From assembly GCF_030730925.1 (NCBI RefSeq), contig NZ_JAVAMB010000010.1, forward strand, positions 62,001-126,000: a DNA stretch of 64,000 nt. The letters run 5' to 3'. Under the pieces are notes generated by a model, which searched no databases, was not told the origin of the DNA, and saw nothing but the letters and a program-made list of their open reading frames with translations. Below, piece after piece: positions 25,776-33,065 of this stretch. Both the position numbers and the translations under genes were made by a program. This stretch comes from Flavobacterium sp. DG2-3 (GTDB taxonomy: Bacteria; Bacteroidota; Bacteroidia; Flavobacteriales; Flavobacteriaceae). Each line of letters opens with the position of its first letter. The first letter of the stretch is position 1.

Positions 25776-27020
25776 TTAACCAATTAATTGTGTAAACAAA
25801 TCCTGATTGTCGTTCAAGTATTGAAATTCAAAGCCATTTTCGGTCATTTTCAGTTTGATTGGCATAATATCATTTTTGTTTTTCAATTCTAAACCAACCA
25901 CAACAGAACCTACTTCGCGGCTGTTTTTCTTAGCAAATTGAAAATAAGTGATGTCATCATCTGGACCTAAAATATTATTGACAAACTCTTTTAATGCTCC
26001 AGGTCGCTGCGGAAACTGAATCATAAAATAATGCATCAAGCCTTCGTAAAGCAAAGAACGCTCTTTTATTTCGGCAGTTCTTTCAATATCATTATTACTT
26101 CCGCTGACAATGCAAACTACATTTTTGCCTTTAATTTTTTCTTTATAAAAATCCAAAGCAGCAATTGTCAAAGCGCCTGCAGGTTCCACAACCATTGCTT
26201 CTTCATTATACAGTCTTAAAATGGTAGTGCAAACTTTGCCTTCTGGAACCAGAATAATATCTTCTAGATTGTATCGGCAGATTTCAAAAGTTTTATCGCC
26301 AACTTGTTTTACCGCTGCGCCATCGACAAATTTGTCAATTGTTTTTAAAGCGGTATTTTTATTCTCTTCGATTGAAGTTTTCATAGAAGGCGCTCCTTTG
26401 GGTTCAACCCCAATTATTTTGGTATGCGGACTTAAATGCCTGAAAACTTCAGACAAACCAGATGCCAGTCCGCCGCCGCCGATGGGAACAAAAACATAAT
26501 CGATTGGTTCTTTAAAACTTTCTAAGATTTCTAAGCCAACAGTTCCTTGCCCTGCAATTACTTTTTCGTCATCAAAAGGATGGATGAATGTTTTATGGTT
26601 TTTAATAGCATCTGCCGTTGCAGAAGCATAAGCATCATCAAAAGTATCTCCTGTTAAAACAATTTCGACAAATGATTTTCCGAATAGCTGTACTTGTTTT
26701 ACCTTTTGCTTCGGAGTGGTTTTTGGCATGTAAATTTTACCAGGAATCTTTAAAAGATTGCAGGAATAAGCAACGCCTTGAGCATGATTTCCAGCACTGG
26801 CGCACACAATTCCGTTGGTGCTTTCTTTTTCATTCAATGAAGAAATCTTATTGTACGCACCCCGAATTTTATACGAACGAACAATTTGTAAATCTTCTCT
26901 TTTTAATAAAATAGTCGATTCAAATTCGTCTGAAAGATTTAAATTTTGTGTCAGGGGAGTGGCAGCAACGACATCCTCGAGCTGCTTTTTTGCGTTTAAT
27001 ACTTCGTTAAATAGATTCAT
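25776..27020 (-). CDS. ilvA: Threonine ammonia-lyase (threonine deaminase)
   Basis: Starting at ATG 27020 the protein has 414 residues. The PLP lysine is K51 in RSYKIRGAYNK, the phosphate loop is CASAGNHAQGVAYS, and the Gly-rich loop is VPIGGGGLASG. A single ACT-like regulatory domain (about 325-414, MIQFPQRPGALKEFVNN) is typical of the shorter biosynthetic form. The enzyme makes 2-oxobutanoate, the first step to isoleucine. The 18 extra codons up to 27074 lie in repeat DNA and look spurious. It is the first gene downstream of an Ile-rich leader peptide and terminator (27264-27413), so isoleucine attenuation is likely. No other ilv genes are in the window. Confidence 0.95.
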   Translation of the reverse strand: MNLFNEVLNAKKQLEDVVAATPLTQNLNLSDEFESTILLKREDLQIVRSYKIRGAYNKISSLNEKESTNGIVCASAGNHAQGVAYSCNLLKIPGKIYMPKTTPKQKVKQVQLFGKSFVEIVLTGDTFDDAYASATADAIKNHKTFIHPFDDEKVIAGQGTVGLEILESFKEPIDYVFVPIGGGGLASGLSEVFRHLSPHTKIIGVEPKGAPSMKTSIEENKNTALKTIDKFVDGAAVKQVGDKTFEICRYNLEDIILVPEGKVCTTILRLYNEEAMVVEPAGALTIAALDFYKEKIKGKNVVCIVSGSNNDIERTAEIKERSLLYEGLMHYFMIQFPQRPGALKEFVNNILGPDDDITYFQFAKKNSREVGSVVVGLELKNKNDIMPIKLKMTENGFEFQYLNDNQDLFTQLIG

Positions 27021-27060
27021 AGTGTTTAGGTTTTTTTGCCACAGATAATATTGTTTTTTT

Positions 27061-27238
27061 GCCACGAATTGCACGAATGTTCACTAATTTTTTTCATATG
27101 CAGAAAAATAATTTTGCGAAAATTTGTGCAATTTGTGGTTAAATATCTTTTCTCTTTTGCCACAAATTTCACGAATACGCACGAATTTTTTATTCTCAAA
27201 CTGAATAAAAATTAGTGAACATTCGTGTAATTCGTGGC
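27061..27238. repeat. Palindromic dispersed element, family B copy 3 (nested)
   Basis: The outer 32-nt arms 27061-27092 (GCCACGAATTGCACGAATGT...) and 27207-27238 are reverse complements with one mismatch. Inside are two more related arms (27115-27140 and about 27158-27190), giving a nested pair of palindromes. It lies between the attenuator terminator and the ilvA start and accounts for most of the 244 nt that separate them. Confidence 0.8.
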
Positions 27239-27263
27239 TAACTTTTTTATCATTAAAAATAAA

Positions 27264-27285
27264 AAACCTCCCAATTGGGAGGTTT
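27264..27285 (-). terminator. Attenuator terminator hairpin upstream of ilvA
   Basis: A perfect 9-bp stem with AATT loop (arms AAACCTCCC and GGGAGGTTT) is followed on the minus strand by TTTATTTTT. It lies 41 nt after the stop codon of the Ile-rich leader. The GAGGT just after the leader stop can pair with ACCTC of the first terminator arm, which would allow an alternative fold. Confidence 0.75.
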
Positions 27286-27325
27286 CTATAGATTATATTT
27301 TACATACTTATATAACACCTCGCCA

Positions 27326-27385
27326 CTACTGCTGAATTGCAATAATGCTAATAATAGCGATAATAATGTTAGTATAGTTTTTCAT
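27326..27385 (-). CDS. ilv leader peptide (19 aa, Ile-rich)
   Basis: ATG at 27385 opens a 19-codon frame, MKNYTNIIIAIISIIAIQQ, ending at TAG 27326-27328. Eight of the 19 residues are isoleucine. A perfect -7 box (TACATTTG, 27406-27413) lies 20 nt upstream and a T-tailed hairpin 41 nt downstream. This is the standard layout of an amino acid attenuator: when charged tRNA-Ile is scarce, the ribosome stalls in the Ile codons and the terminator does not form. The first enzyme gene downstream is ilvA, the entry step to isoleucine, which fits. The gap filled by a repeat element is unusual. Confidence 0.8.
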   Translation of the reverse strand: MKNYTNIIIAIISIIAIQQ

Positions 27386-27405
27386 TTTTCTAGCTGATTG
27401 AAAAG

Positions 27406-27413
27406 CAAATGTA
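27406..27413 (-). promoter_or_regulatory. -7 box of the ilv leader
   Basis: TACATTTG on the minus strand matches TAnnTTTG. Transcription should begin near 27400, about 15 nt before the leader ATG. It lies just past the end of the DUF4136 gene on the same strand. No clear -33 box. Confidence 0.55.
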
Positions 27414-27418
27414 AATAA

Positions 27419-27958
27419 TTATTTTTTTACTGGCGGGTATTGTGCTAAAATTTTGCCTACAAACTCAGCAATTCTTTCATCTTTTTTATCGATGTTTCTT
27501 GTCAAAGTTCCAATTCCTTCACCTTGCCAGATCATTTCTTTCTTTTTAGCATCGATTAAATCAATGTATAAAGTCCCTTCAGTAGAAGTAGAAACAGTTG
27601 TCTGGTTTCCTCCGTACATCATCCACGGATTCCAACCCCAGCCCCAGCCGTAACCCCAGCCAGCACTAAATTGGTTTACATCTACTTGCTCCCTTGATTT
27701 AGTAAAAATGTTGATCAATAAATCAGGATTTTCGCTTTTCGTAAAACCTTTAGCCTGCATTTGATCATCGATAGCGCGTAGAATTCTTCTTTTGTCTAAA
27801 TCTGATATTTCAACCTTGTCAATTCCGGGCTTAAAATAAGCGTATGTTTTATAAGGTGCAAAATCGACAGTTTTGTCATAATCAGAATAAACAGTCACAG
27901 TACTGCATGAAGTAAGTACCAGCAGCAGTAAAATCGGAATTAACTTTAGTGTTTTCAT
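27419..27958 (-). CDS. DUF4136 domain lipoprotein
   Basis: The 179-residue protein starts with a lipoprotein signal (LIPILLLLVLTSC before STVTVYSDYDKT). The DUF4136 pattern is clear: DKTVDFAPYKTYAYFKPG, LDKRRILRAIDDQMQAKGF, PDLLINIFTKSRE, a Gly/Trp-rich patch (GWGYGWGWGWNPWMMYGG) and GTLYIDLIDAKKKEMIWQGEGIGTL. The domain is widespread in Bacteroidota and Proteobacteria envelopes; function is unknown. It lacks the acidic surface-export tract after Cys, so it probably faces the periplasm. It follows hutU by 29 nt on the same strand but hutU is a catabolic enzyme, so the link may be only positional. Confidence 0.85.
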   Translation of the reverse strand: MKTLKLIPILLLLVLTSCSTVTVYSDYDKTVDFAPYKTYAYFKPGIDKVEISDLDKRRILRAIDDQMQAKGFTKSENPDLLINIFTKSREQVDVNQFSAGWGYGWGWGWNPWMMYGGNQTTVSTSTEGTLYIDLIDAKKKEMIWQGEGIGTLTRNIDKKDERIAEFVGKILAQYPPVKK

Positions 27959-27987
27959 ATATTCAAAAATTAAATGTTCAGTTTTAG

Positions 27988-29964
27988 TTAAAGCAAACTT
28001 TCGTCGACTAGATTCGGCAAAGTTACTTTTAATAAAGGCTCAACTTCCATGGCACGTTTTATAGCAAAAACAGCACCTTCATTTCGAGCCCAGCTTCTTC
28101 TTGAAATTCCGTTGTTAACATCCCAGAAAAGCATTGATGCTAAACGCTTTGAAGCCTCAGTAGAACCATCAAGAACCATACCAAAGCCACCGTTTATAAC
28201 CTCTCCCCAGCCAACTCCGCCGCCGTTATGAATAGAAACCCAAGTTGCTCCTCTAAAACTATCTCCAATTACGTTATGAATTGCCATATCGGCCGTAAAG
28301 CGAGATCCGTCATATATATTTGAAGTTTCTCTATACGGAGAATCGGTTCCAGAAACATCGTGATGATCGCGTCCTAAAACCACAGCACCAATTTCTCCTT
28401 TTGCAATGGCCTGATTAAAAGCTTCGGCCATCTTGATTCTTCCTTCAGCATCAGCATATAAAATACGAGCTTGTGAACCTACAACTAGTTTGTTTTCCTG
28501 CGCACCTTTAATCCATTTAATGTTATCCTGCATTTGTTGCTGAATTTCATTTGGAGCCGTTTTTGCCATTTCTTCTAAAACCTCACACGCAATAGCATCT
28601 GTTCTTAATAAATCTTCAGGTTTTCCAGAAGTACAAACCCAGCGGAAAGGCCCAAATCCGTAATCGAAACACATTGGACCCATAATATCCTGAACATAAC
28701 TTGGATATTTAAAATCGATATTATTTGCTGCCATAACATCAGCTCCAGCGCGTGAAGCTTCTAATAAAAAGGCATTTCCATAATCAAAGAAGTATGTTCC
28801 TTTTGCAGTATGTTTGTTAATCGCATCGGCATGTCGGCGCAGAGATTTCTGAACTTTTTCTTTGAATAAATCTGGATTTTCAGCCATCATGTTGTTGGCG
28901 TCTTCAAAAGAAATTCCGACCGGATAATAACCTCCCGCCCAAGGATTATGAAGCGAAGTCTGGTCTGATCCTAAATCAATTTTGATATTTTCTTTATCGA
29001 AACATTCCCAAACATCTACTACATTTCCTAAATAAGCAATAGAAACCGTTTCTTTTTTGGCTTTCGCCGAATGTACTCTGGTAACCAATTCTTCAGTTGA
29101 GGTTACCACTTCATTAATCCATCCTTGTTCGTGACGAATTTTAGTAATCTTCGGATTTACCTCAGCACAAACCGTGATACAGCCTGCAATATTTCCAGCT
29201 TTTGGTTGCGCACCAGACATTCCGCCAAGACCTGAAGTTACAAATAAACTGCCTTCTGGATTTTGTTTTATTTTTCTAAAACCATTCAAAACGGTAATAG
29301 TTGTTCCGTGTACGATTCCCTGTGGACCAATGTACATATAACTTCCCGCTGTCATTTGTCCGTATTGCGAAACGCCTAATGCATTCATTTTTTCCCAATC
29401 GTCAGGTTTAGAATAATTAGGGATAACCATTCCGTTGGTAACCACAACTCTTGGTGCTTCTTTATGCGAAGGAAATAATCCCATCGGATGTCCAGAATAC
29501 ATCGTTAAAGTCTGCTCATCTGTCATTTCAGACAAATATTGCATCGTCAATAAATATTGTGCCCAGTTTTGGAAAACCGCTCCATTTCCGCCATACGTAA
29601 TCAATTCGTGCGGATGTTGCGCAACGGCATAATCCAGATTGTTCTGAATCATGTGCATGATCGCTTTTGCTTGCAATGATTTTCCAGGATATTCATCGAT
29701 TGGTCTTGCGTACATTTTATAATCTGGACGAAGACGATACATATAAATACGCCCGTAAGTTTCTAATTCTTCTGAGAATTCAGGAATTAATTCGGCATGA
29801 TGTTTTGGATCGAAATAACGCAAAGCATTTTTTAAAGCCAGTTTTTTTTCTTCTGCCGAAAGAATTTCTTTTCGTTTCGGAGCATGATTGATTGCGGGAT
29901 CGAATGTTTGCTTTGGCGGTAATATAGAAGGTATTCCTTGTTGTATTTGTTCTCTGAAAGTCAT
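27988..29964 (-). CDS. hutU: Urocanate hydratase
   Basis: The 658-residue protein is the long type of urocanase. Motifs include ITYGGNGAVFQNWAQYLLTMQYL, TMYSGHPMGLFPS, the NAD-binding stretch VTSGLGGMSGAQPKAGNIAG, FDYGFGPFRWVCTSG and HNGGGVGWGEVINGGFGMVLDG. It adds water to urocanate to give imidazolonepropionate, the second step of histidine breakdown, using tightly bound NAD+. The other hut genes are not in the window, so either the pathway genes are scattered or only this one lies here. Length is about 100 residues above the Pseudomonas enzyme, as usual for Bacteroidota. Key loops are intact. Confidence 0.95.
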   Translation of the reverse strand: MTFREQIQQGIPSILPPKQTFDPAINHAPKRKEILSAEEKKLALKNALRYFDPKHHAELIPEFSEELETYGRIYMYRLRPDYKMYARPIDEYPGKSLQAKAIMHMIQNNLDYAVAQHPHELITYGGNGAVFQNWAQYLLTMQYLSEMTDEQTLTMYSGHPMGLFPSHKEAPRVVVTNGMVIPNYSKPDDWEKMNALGVSQYGQMTAGSYMYIGPQGIVHGTTITVLNGFRKIKQNPEGSLFVTSGLGGMSGAQPKAGNIAGCITVCAEVNPKITKIRHEQGWINEVVTSTEELVTRVHSAKAKKETVSIAYLGNVVDVWECFDKENIKIDLGSDQTSLHNPWAGGYYPVGISFEDANNMMAENPDLFKEKVQKSLRRHADAINKHTAKGTYFFDYGNAFLLEASRAGADVMAANNIDFKYPSYVQDIMGPMCFDYGFGPFRWVCTSGKPEDLLRTDAIACEVLEEMAKTAPNEIQQQMQDNIKWIKGAQENKLVVGSQARILYADAEGRIKMAEAFNQAIAKGEIGAVVLGRDHHDVSGTDSPYRETSNIYDGSRFTADMAIHNVIGDSFRGATWVSIHNGGGVGWGEVINGGFGMVLDGSTEASKRLASMLFWDVNNGISRRSWARNEGAVFAIKRAMEVEPLLKVTLPNLVDESLL

Positions 29965-30039
29965 TTTTTTTTAAATTTTAGATTTATGAGTTTAGATTTT
30001 AGATTTTCCTAACTGTCGCTTAACTCATTGTTGTTTGAA

Positions 30040-30247
30040 AATATGTCGCCCCGCTGGGGTTTTTTCTACATGTGACTGTTGTAATTCTATAAATATTAAA
30101 CTCCTCTGGAGTTTTTATCCTTGAATTTTTTGTGTGAATAACTTCTATGCAAATTAATTCCTAATGAAGTTTCTCAGCCTTGGAAAGGCGAAATATTTAT
30201 AGAGAAATTATAATCATTGACATAAAGCTCCAGCGGAGCGAAATATT
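30040..30247. repeat. Inverted-repeat element with hairpin arms, family C
   Basis: AATATGTCGCCCCGCTGGGG (30040-30059) and the reverse complement of 30228-30247 agree at 17 of 20 positions. Each arm contains its own small hairpin (CCCC-GCT-GGGG and CTCC-AGC-GGAG). Inner arms TCTATAAATATT (30086-30097) and AATATTTATAGA (30192-30203) are also inverted. Elements with GGAGCGAAATATT words are dispersed in flavobacterial genomes. Confidence 0.7.
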
Positions 30248-30256
30248 ATATTTTTA

Positions 30257-30331
30257 ATTGGGATTTGGAATTTCAAAATTGGAATTTTCCAATAATTATC
30301 TAATTCACAAATTGTCACTTTTTCTAATTAA
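30257..30331. repeat. 75-nt direct repeat, copy 1
   Basis: The block from ATTGGGATTTGGAATTTC to CACTTTTTCTAATTAA is about 85 percent identical by eye to 30474-30548, with both copies 75 nt long. Its end resembles the sequence before alaS (4296-4337). Confidence 0.7.
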
Positions 30332-30335
30332 AAAA

Positions 30336-30410
30336 CTAGGGATAACGGATATCCGACCTGTGATACGACTTATAAATCGTAATCTTAAACTTTCTTGAAC
30401 GAATATCCAT
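30336..30410 (-). other. Possible 24-residue basic micro-ORF
   Basis: On the minus strand ATG at 30410 opens a frame beginning MDIRSRKFKITIYKSYHR and ending at TAG 30336-30338. It is rich in Arg and Lys and lies in a less AT-rich block exactly between two 75-nt direct repeats. It could encode a small basic peptide or be part of a mobile repeat with a chance frame. No promoter box was recognised. Confidence 0.25.
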
Positions 30411-30473
30411 GTCTATATTTTAGATTTTAGATTGTTGATTTTTAGATTGTTGGTTTTAGATTGTTGGTTTTAG

Positions 30474-30548
30474 ATTGGAATTTGGAATTTAAAAAATTGG
30501 AATTTTAAATAATTATCCAATTCTCAAATTGGCACATTTTCTAATTAA
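30474..30548. repeat. 75-nt direct repeat, copy 2
   Basis: The partner of 30257-30331, with a 217-nt offset. Its last bases overlap the stop codon of the 2-hydroxyacid dehydrogenase gene (TAA at 30545-30547 on the minus strand). Confidence 0.7.
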
Positions 30549-31519
30549 GAATAAACTTCCTCATTAACACAAAACGGCATTTTCTTATTTTCAAAAAGCG
30601 CAATTATATTTTGTGCGGCACAAACCGCCATTCCGTTTCTAGCTTCGTAAGTTGCTGAACCGATATGCGGTAAAACACAACAATTCGGAAGCGATAATAA
30701 CGGATTATCCGCTTTCATAGGTTCGGGATTGGTCACATCCAATCCAGCGCCCCAAATAATATTGTTAGTTAAAGCTTCGAATAAATCTTCTTCATTTTGA
30801 AATTTCCCTCTTGCTGTGTTGATGAAAATCGCACTATTTTTCATTTTTGCGAAAGCATCTTTATTGAAAAGCTCATTATTTTCTTCGCTATAGTTAGAAT
30901 GAATGCTCAAAACATCACTTTCGGCAAGTAAAGTTTCAAAATCTACTAATTTCGCATCCAATTCTTTTTCAGCATTTTCACTGTGAGAACGATTATGGTA
31001 AATAATATTCATTCCAAATGCGGTTTTGCATTTTTTAGCCATTTCAAAACCAATTCTTCCTAAACCAAAAAATCCAAGCGTTTTGCCATAAAGTTCCTGT
31101 CCTAAATTGGCTAACGGATCGAAACTTCCCCAATCGTCATTTAGAATTCTTTTATGATTAAAAAATGATTTTCTTGCCACACTTTGCATCAATAAAAAAG
31201 CAACATCAGAAGTAGCACGGCTTAATACATCGGGTGTATTGCCAACAGGAATTTTTCGTTTATTCGCTGACGGAATATGAACCGAATCAAATCCGACAGA
31301 AAACAAAGAAATTCCTTTTAAATTCGGGCATTGCTCAAAAAAATCTTCATCCAATTTATTAGTTCCAACATTCAAAAGCGCATCGTTTTCCTGACAGATT
31401 TTTATAAATTCTTCTCTTGACAAAGCATTTTCAGTTGGGTTTATCGTAAGGTTGATTCCTTTTTGCTCAAGCAGTTTAATTCCGGCTTCGGGTATATTTT
31501 TATTTATAAAAACCTTCAT
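30545..31519 (-). CDS. D-isomer specific 2-hydroxyacid dehydrogenase
   Basis: The 324-residue protein shows the NAD-binding Rossmann motif GKTLGFFGLGRIGFEMA, the catalytic Arg region FINTARGKFQNEEDLFEAL, the Glu region GAGLDVTNPEP and the catalytic His in VLPHIGSATYEARNGMA. It fits the glyoxylate/hydroxypyruvate or gluconate 2-keto reductase branch better than phosphoglycerate dehydrogenase because it lacks an ACT domain. The substrate cannot be settled from sequence. It is followed upstream on the same strand by a small DUF5522 gene 11 nt away, so the two are probably one transcript. Confidence 0.92.
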   Translation of the reverse strand: MKVFINKNIPEAGIKLLEQKGINLTINPTENALSREEFIKICQENDALLNVGTNKLDEDFFEQCPNLKGISLFSVGFDSVHIPSANKRKIPVGNTPDVLSRATSDVAFLLMQSVARKSFFNHKRILNDDWGSFDPLANLGQELYGKTLGFFGLGRIGFEMAKKCKTAFGMNIIYHNRSHSENAEKELDAKLVDFETLLAESDVLSIHSNYSEENNELFNKDAFAKMKNSAIFINTARGKFQNEEDLFEALTNNIIWGAGLDVTNPEPMKADNPLLSLPNCCVLPHIGSATYEARNGMAVCAAQNIIALFENKKMPFCVNEEVYS

Positions 31520-31530
31520 TTTGTGGTATT

Positions 31531-31710
31531 CTAATTTTTATTTATTCGTCCTGTTTTTTTATCATATCCATACGGACAATGTCGGCAGCCGCTTTTACAG
31601 CAGTAACCCCGTTTTAGATGGTGTTTTTCGGTAAAGCATTTATAACCTTCGGGCGTATAGTAAAAATCTTCGCCTTCGATTAATTTATTTTCATTACTTT
31701 GCTCTTTCAT
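31531..31710 (-). CDS. DUF5522 family small Cys-rich protein
   Basis: From ATG 31710 the product has 59 residues; the longer frame to 31749 adds 13 residues unlike the family. The core FYYTPEGYKCFTEKHHLKRG and YCCKSGCRHCPYGYDKKTG matches the short DUF5522 proteins of Bacteroidota. Four cysteines in CCxxGCxxC, plus His, suggest zinc or Fe-S binding. The function is unknown. It precedes the 2-hydroxyacid dehydrogenase gene by 11 nt on the same strand and probably shares its transcript. Confidence 0.8.
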   Translation of the reverse strand: MKEQSNENKLIEGEDFYYTPEGYKCFTEKHHLKRGYCCKSGCRHCPYGYDKKTGRINKN

Positions 31711-31824
31711 AAATCTGCTTCGCGTTCTTTTTCGAATAACTAAAATCAAAAATAAAAATATTTGATTATGATTTTATTGAAATCGAACAATTTTATAGCT
31801 ACAAATTTATAAATTTTACAGCCA

Positions 31825-32160
31825 ATGTTTCTGATTGTTGCTAAATATTTAATTCCGAAAGGATATCGAGGAATGGCTTTGTTTCCTTTCGTTTTGGTTA
31901 AATATGATTTTGATAAAGCAAACGGTGCATTCGTCAATCATGAAAAAATACATCTCAGACAACAGCTTGAAATGCTAGTTCTTCCGTTTTTTATCTGGTA
32001 CATTTTAGAATTTTTTATTCGACTTATTCAATACAAAAACAAAGATTTAGCGTACCGAAATATTAGTTTTGAAAGAGAAGCCTATACTAAAGAAACGGAT
32101 TTAAATTATCTGAAAAACAGATCTTTTTTCCAATTTCTGAATTACATAAAATCAAAATGA
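31825..32160 (+). CDS. Small membrane protein with HEKIH motif
   Basis: The 111-residue protein contains NHEKIHLRQQLEML (H-E-x-x-H at about residues 39-43), followed by a hydrophobic segment (LPFFIWYILEFFIRLI, about 51-66) and a conserved-looking end AYRNISFEREAYTKETDLNYLKNR. HExxH is the zinc site of many metallopeptidases, and the later Glu in FEREAY could be the third ligand. I cannot assign a named family. The stop overlaps the next start (ATGA), so it is translated together with the desulfhydrase-like gene. Confidence 0.72.
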   Translation: MFLIVAKYLIPKGYRGMALFPFVLVKYDFDKANGAFVNHEKIHLRQQLEMLVLPFFIWYILEFFIRLIQYKNKDLAYRNISFEREAYTKETDLNYLKNRSFFQFLNYIKSK

Positions 32161-33065
32161 ATCCAGTTTTCAATCAATTCATAAATATTCAGTTTCCGAA
32201 TGCTATTTCTTTGACCATAAAGCGCGAAGATTTAATTCATCCGTTTGTATCGGGAAATAAATTCAGAAAACTAAAGTACAATTTACTTCAGGCGAAAGCC
32301 GATAATAAAAACACTTTGCTGACTTTTGGCGGTGCATTTTCCAATCATATTGCAGCGGTTGCTTATGCCGGAAAAGAACAAGATTTTAACACAATCGGAA
32401 TTATTCGCGGAGATGAACTTTTAGATAAAATTGAAGAAAATCCAACCTTAAAATTTGCTCAAGAAAACGGAATGAAATTTGAATTTGTTTCGAGAGAAGA
32501 GTATCGATTAAAAAGCGAAAACTCTTTTATAGATAAACTAAAAGAAAAGTTTGGAGATTTCTATTTAGTTCCAGAAGGCGGTACAAACGAACTGGCAATA
32601 AAAGGCTGTGAAGAGATTTTGACCGACGAAGATTCTGTTTTTGATTTCGTTTGCTGTGCGGTTGGAACAGGCGGAACGATTTCGGGATTAATTAATAGTT
32701 CGCTGCCAAATCAGAAAATTTTGGGCTTTCCAGCGTTAAAAGGTGACTTTTTACAAGATGAAATTCGTATTTTTGCAAAAAAAGATAACTGGAATTTAAT
32801 TTCTGACTATCATTTTGGAGGTTACGGCAAGATAAATTTAGAATTAATTGAATTTATCAATACTTTTTTTGAAGAAACAAAAGTGCCTTTAGATCCAATT
32901 TATACAGGAAAGATGGTTTTTGGCGTTATAGATTTAATCGGTAAAAATTATTTTCCTGCACATTCCAAAATTTTACTCATTCACACAGGCGGATTGCAGG
33001 GAATTGACGGAATGAATATAAAGTTGAAGCAGAAGAAATTACCAATACTTACAACCAATGATTAA
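32157..33065 (+). CDS. ACC deaminase / D-cysteine desulfhydrase family enzyme
   Basis: The 302-residue PLP enzyme has the lysine motif SGNKFRKLKYNLLQA, the loop LTFGGAFSNHIAAVAYAG, and the phosphate loop AVGTGGTISGLI. This is the fold-type II group of 1-aminocyclopropane-1-carboxylate deaminase and D-cysteine desulfhydrase. In Bacteroidota a desulfhydrase role is more likely, but the sequence does not settle it. It overlaps the upstream gene by 4 nt and the downstream glucosaminidase gene by 8 nt, forming a three-gene translationally coupled run. Confidence 0.88.
   Translation: MNPVFNQFINIQFPNAISLTIKREDLIHPFVSGNKFRKLKYNLLQAKADNKNTLLTFGGAFSNHIAAVAYAGKEQDFNTIGIIRGDELLDKIEENPTLKFAQENGMKFEFVSREEYRLKSENSFIDKLKEKFGDFYLVPEGGTNELAIKGCEEILTDEDSVFDFVCCAVGTGGTISGLINSSLPNQKILGFPALKGDFLQDEIRIFAKKDNWNLISDYHFGGYGKINLELIEFINTFFEETKVPLDPIYTGKMVFGVIDLIGKNYFPAHSKILLIHTGGLQGIDGMNIKLKQKKLPILTTND

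Larger units (their letters stand above)
29965..30544. other. Gene-poor 580-nt gap built from repeats
   Basis: Between hutU and the 2-hydroxyacid dehydrogenase gene, both on the minus strand, lie three kinds of repeat: TTTAGATTTTAGATT simple repeats (29980-30010 and 30416-30476), an inverted-repeat element (30040-30247), and a 75-nt direct repeat pair (30257-30331 and 30474-30548). Between the latter sits a less AT-rich block with a 24-codon frame (30336-30410). No conventional gene is visible. Confidence 0.7.
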
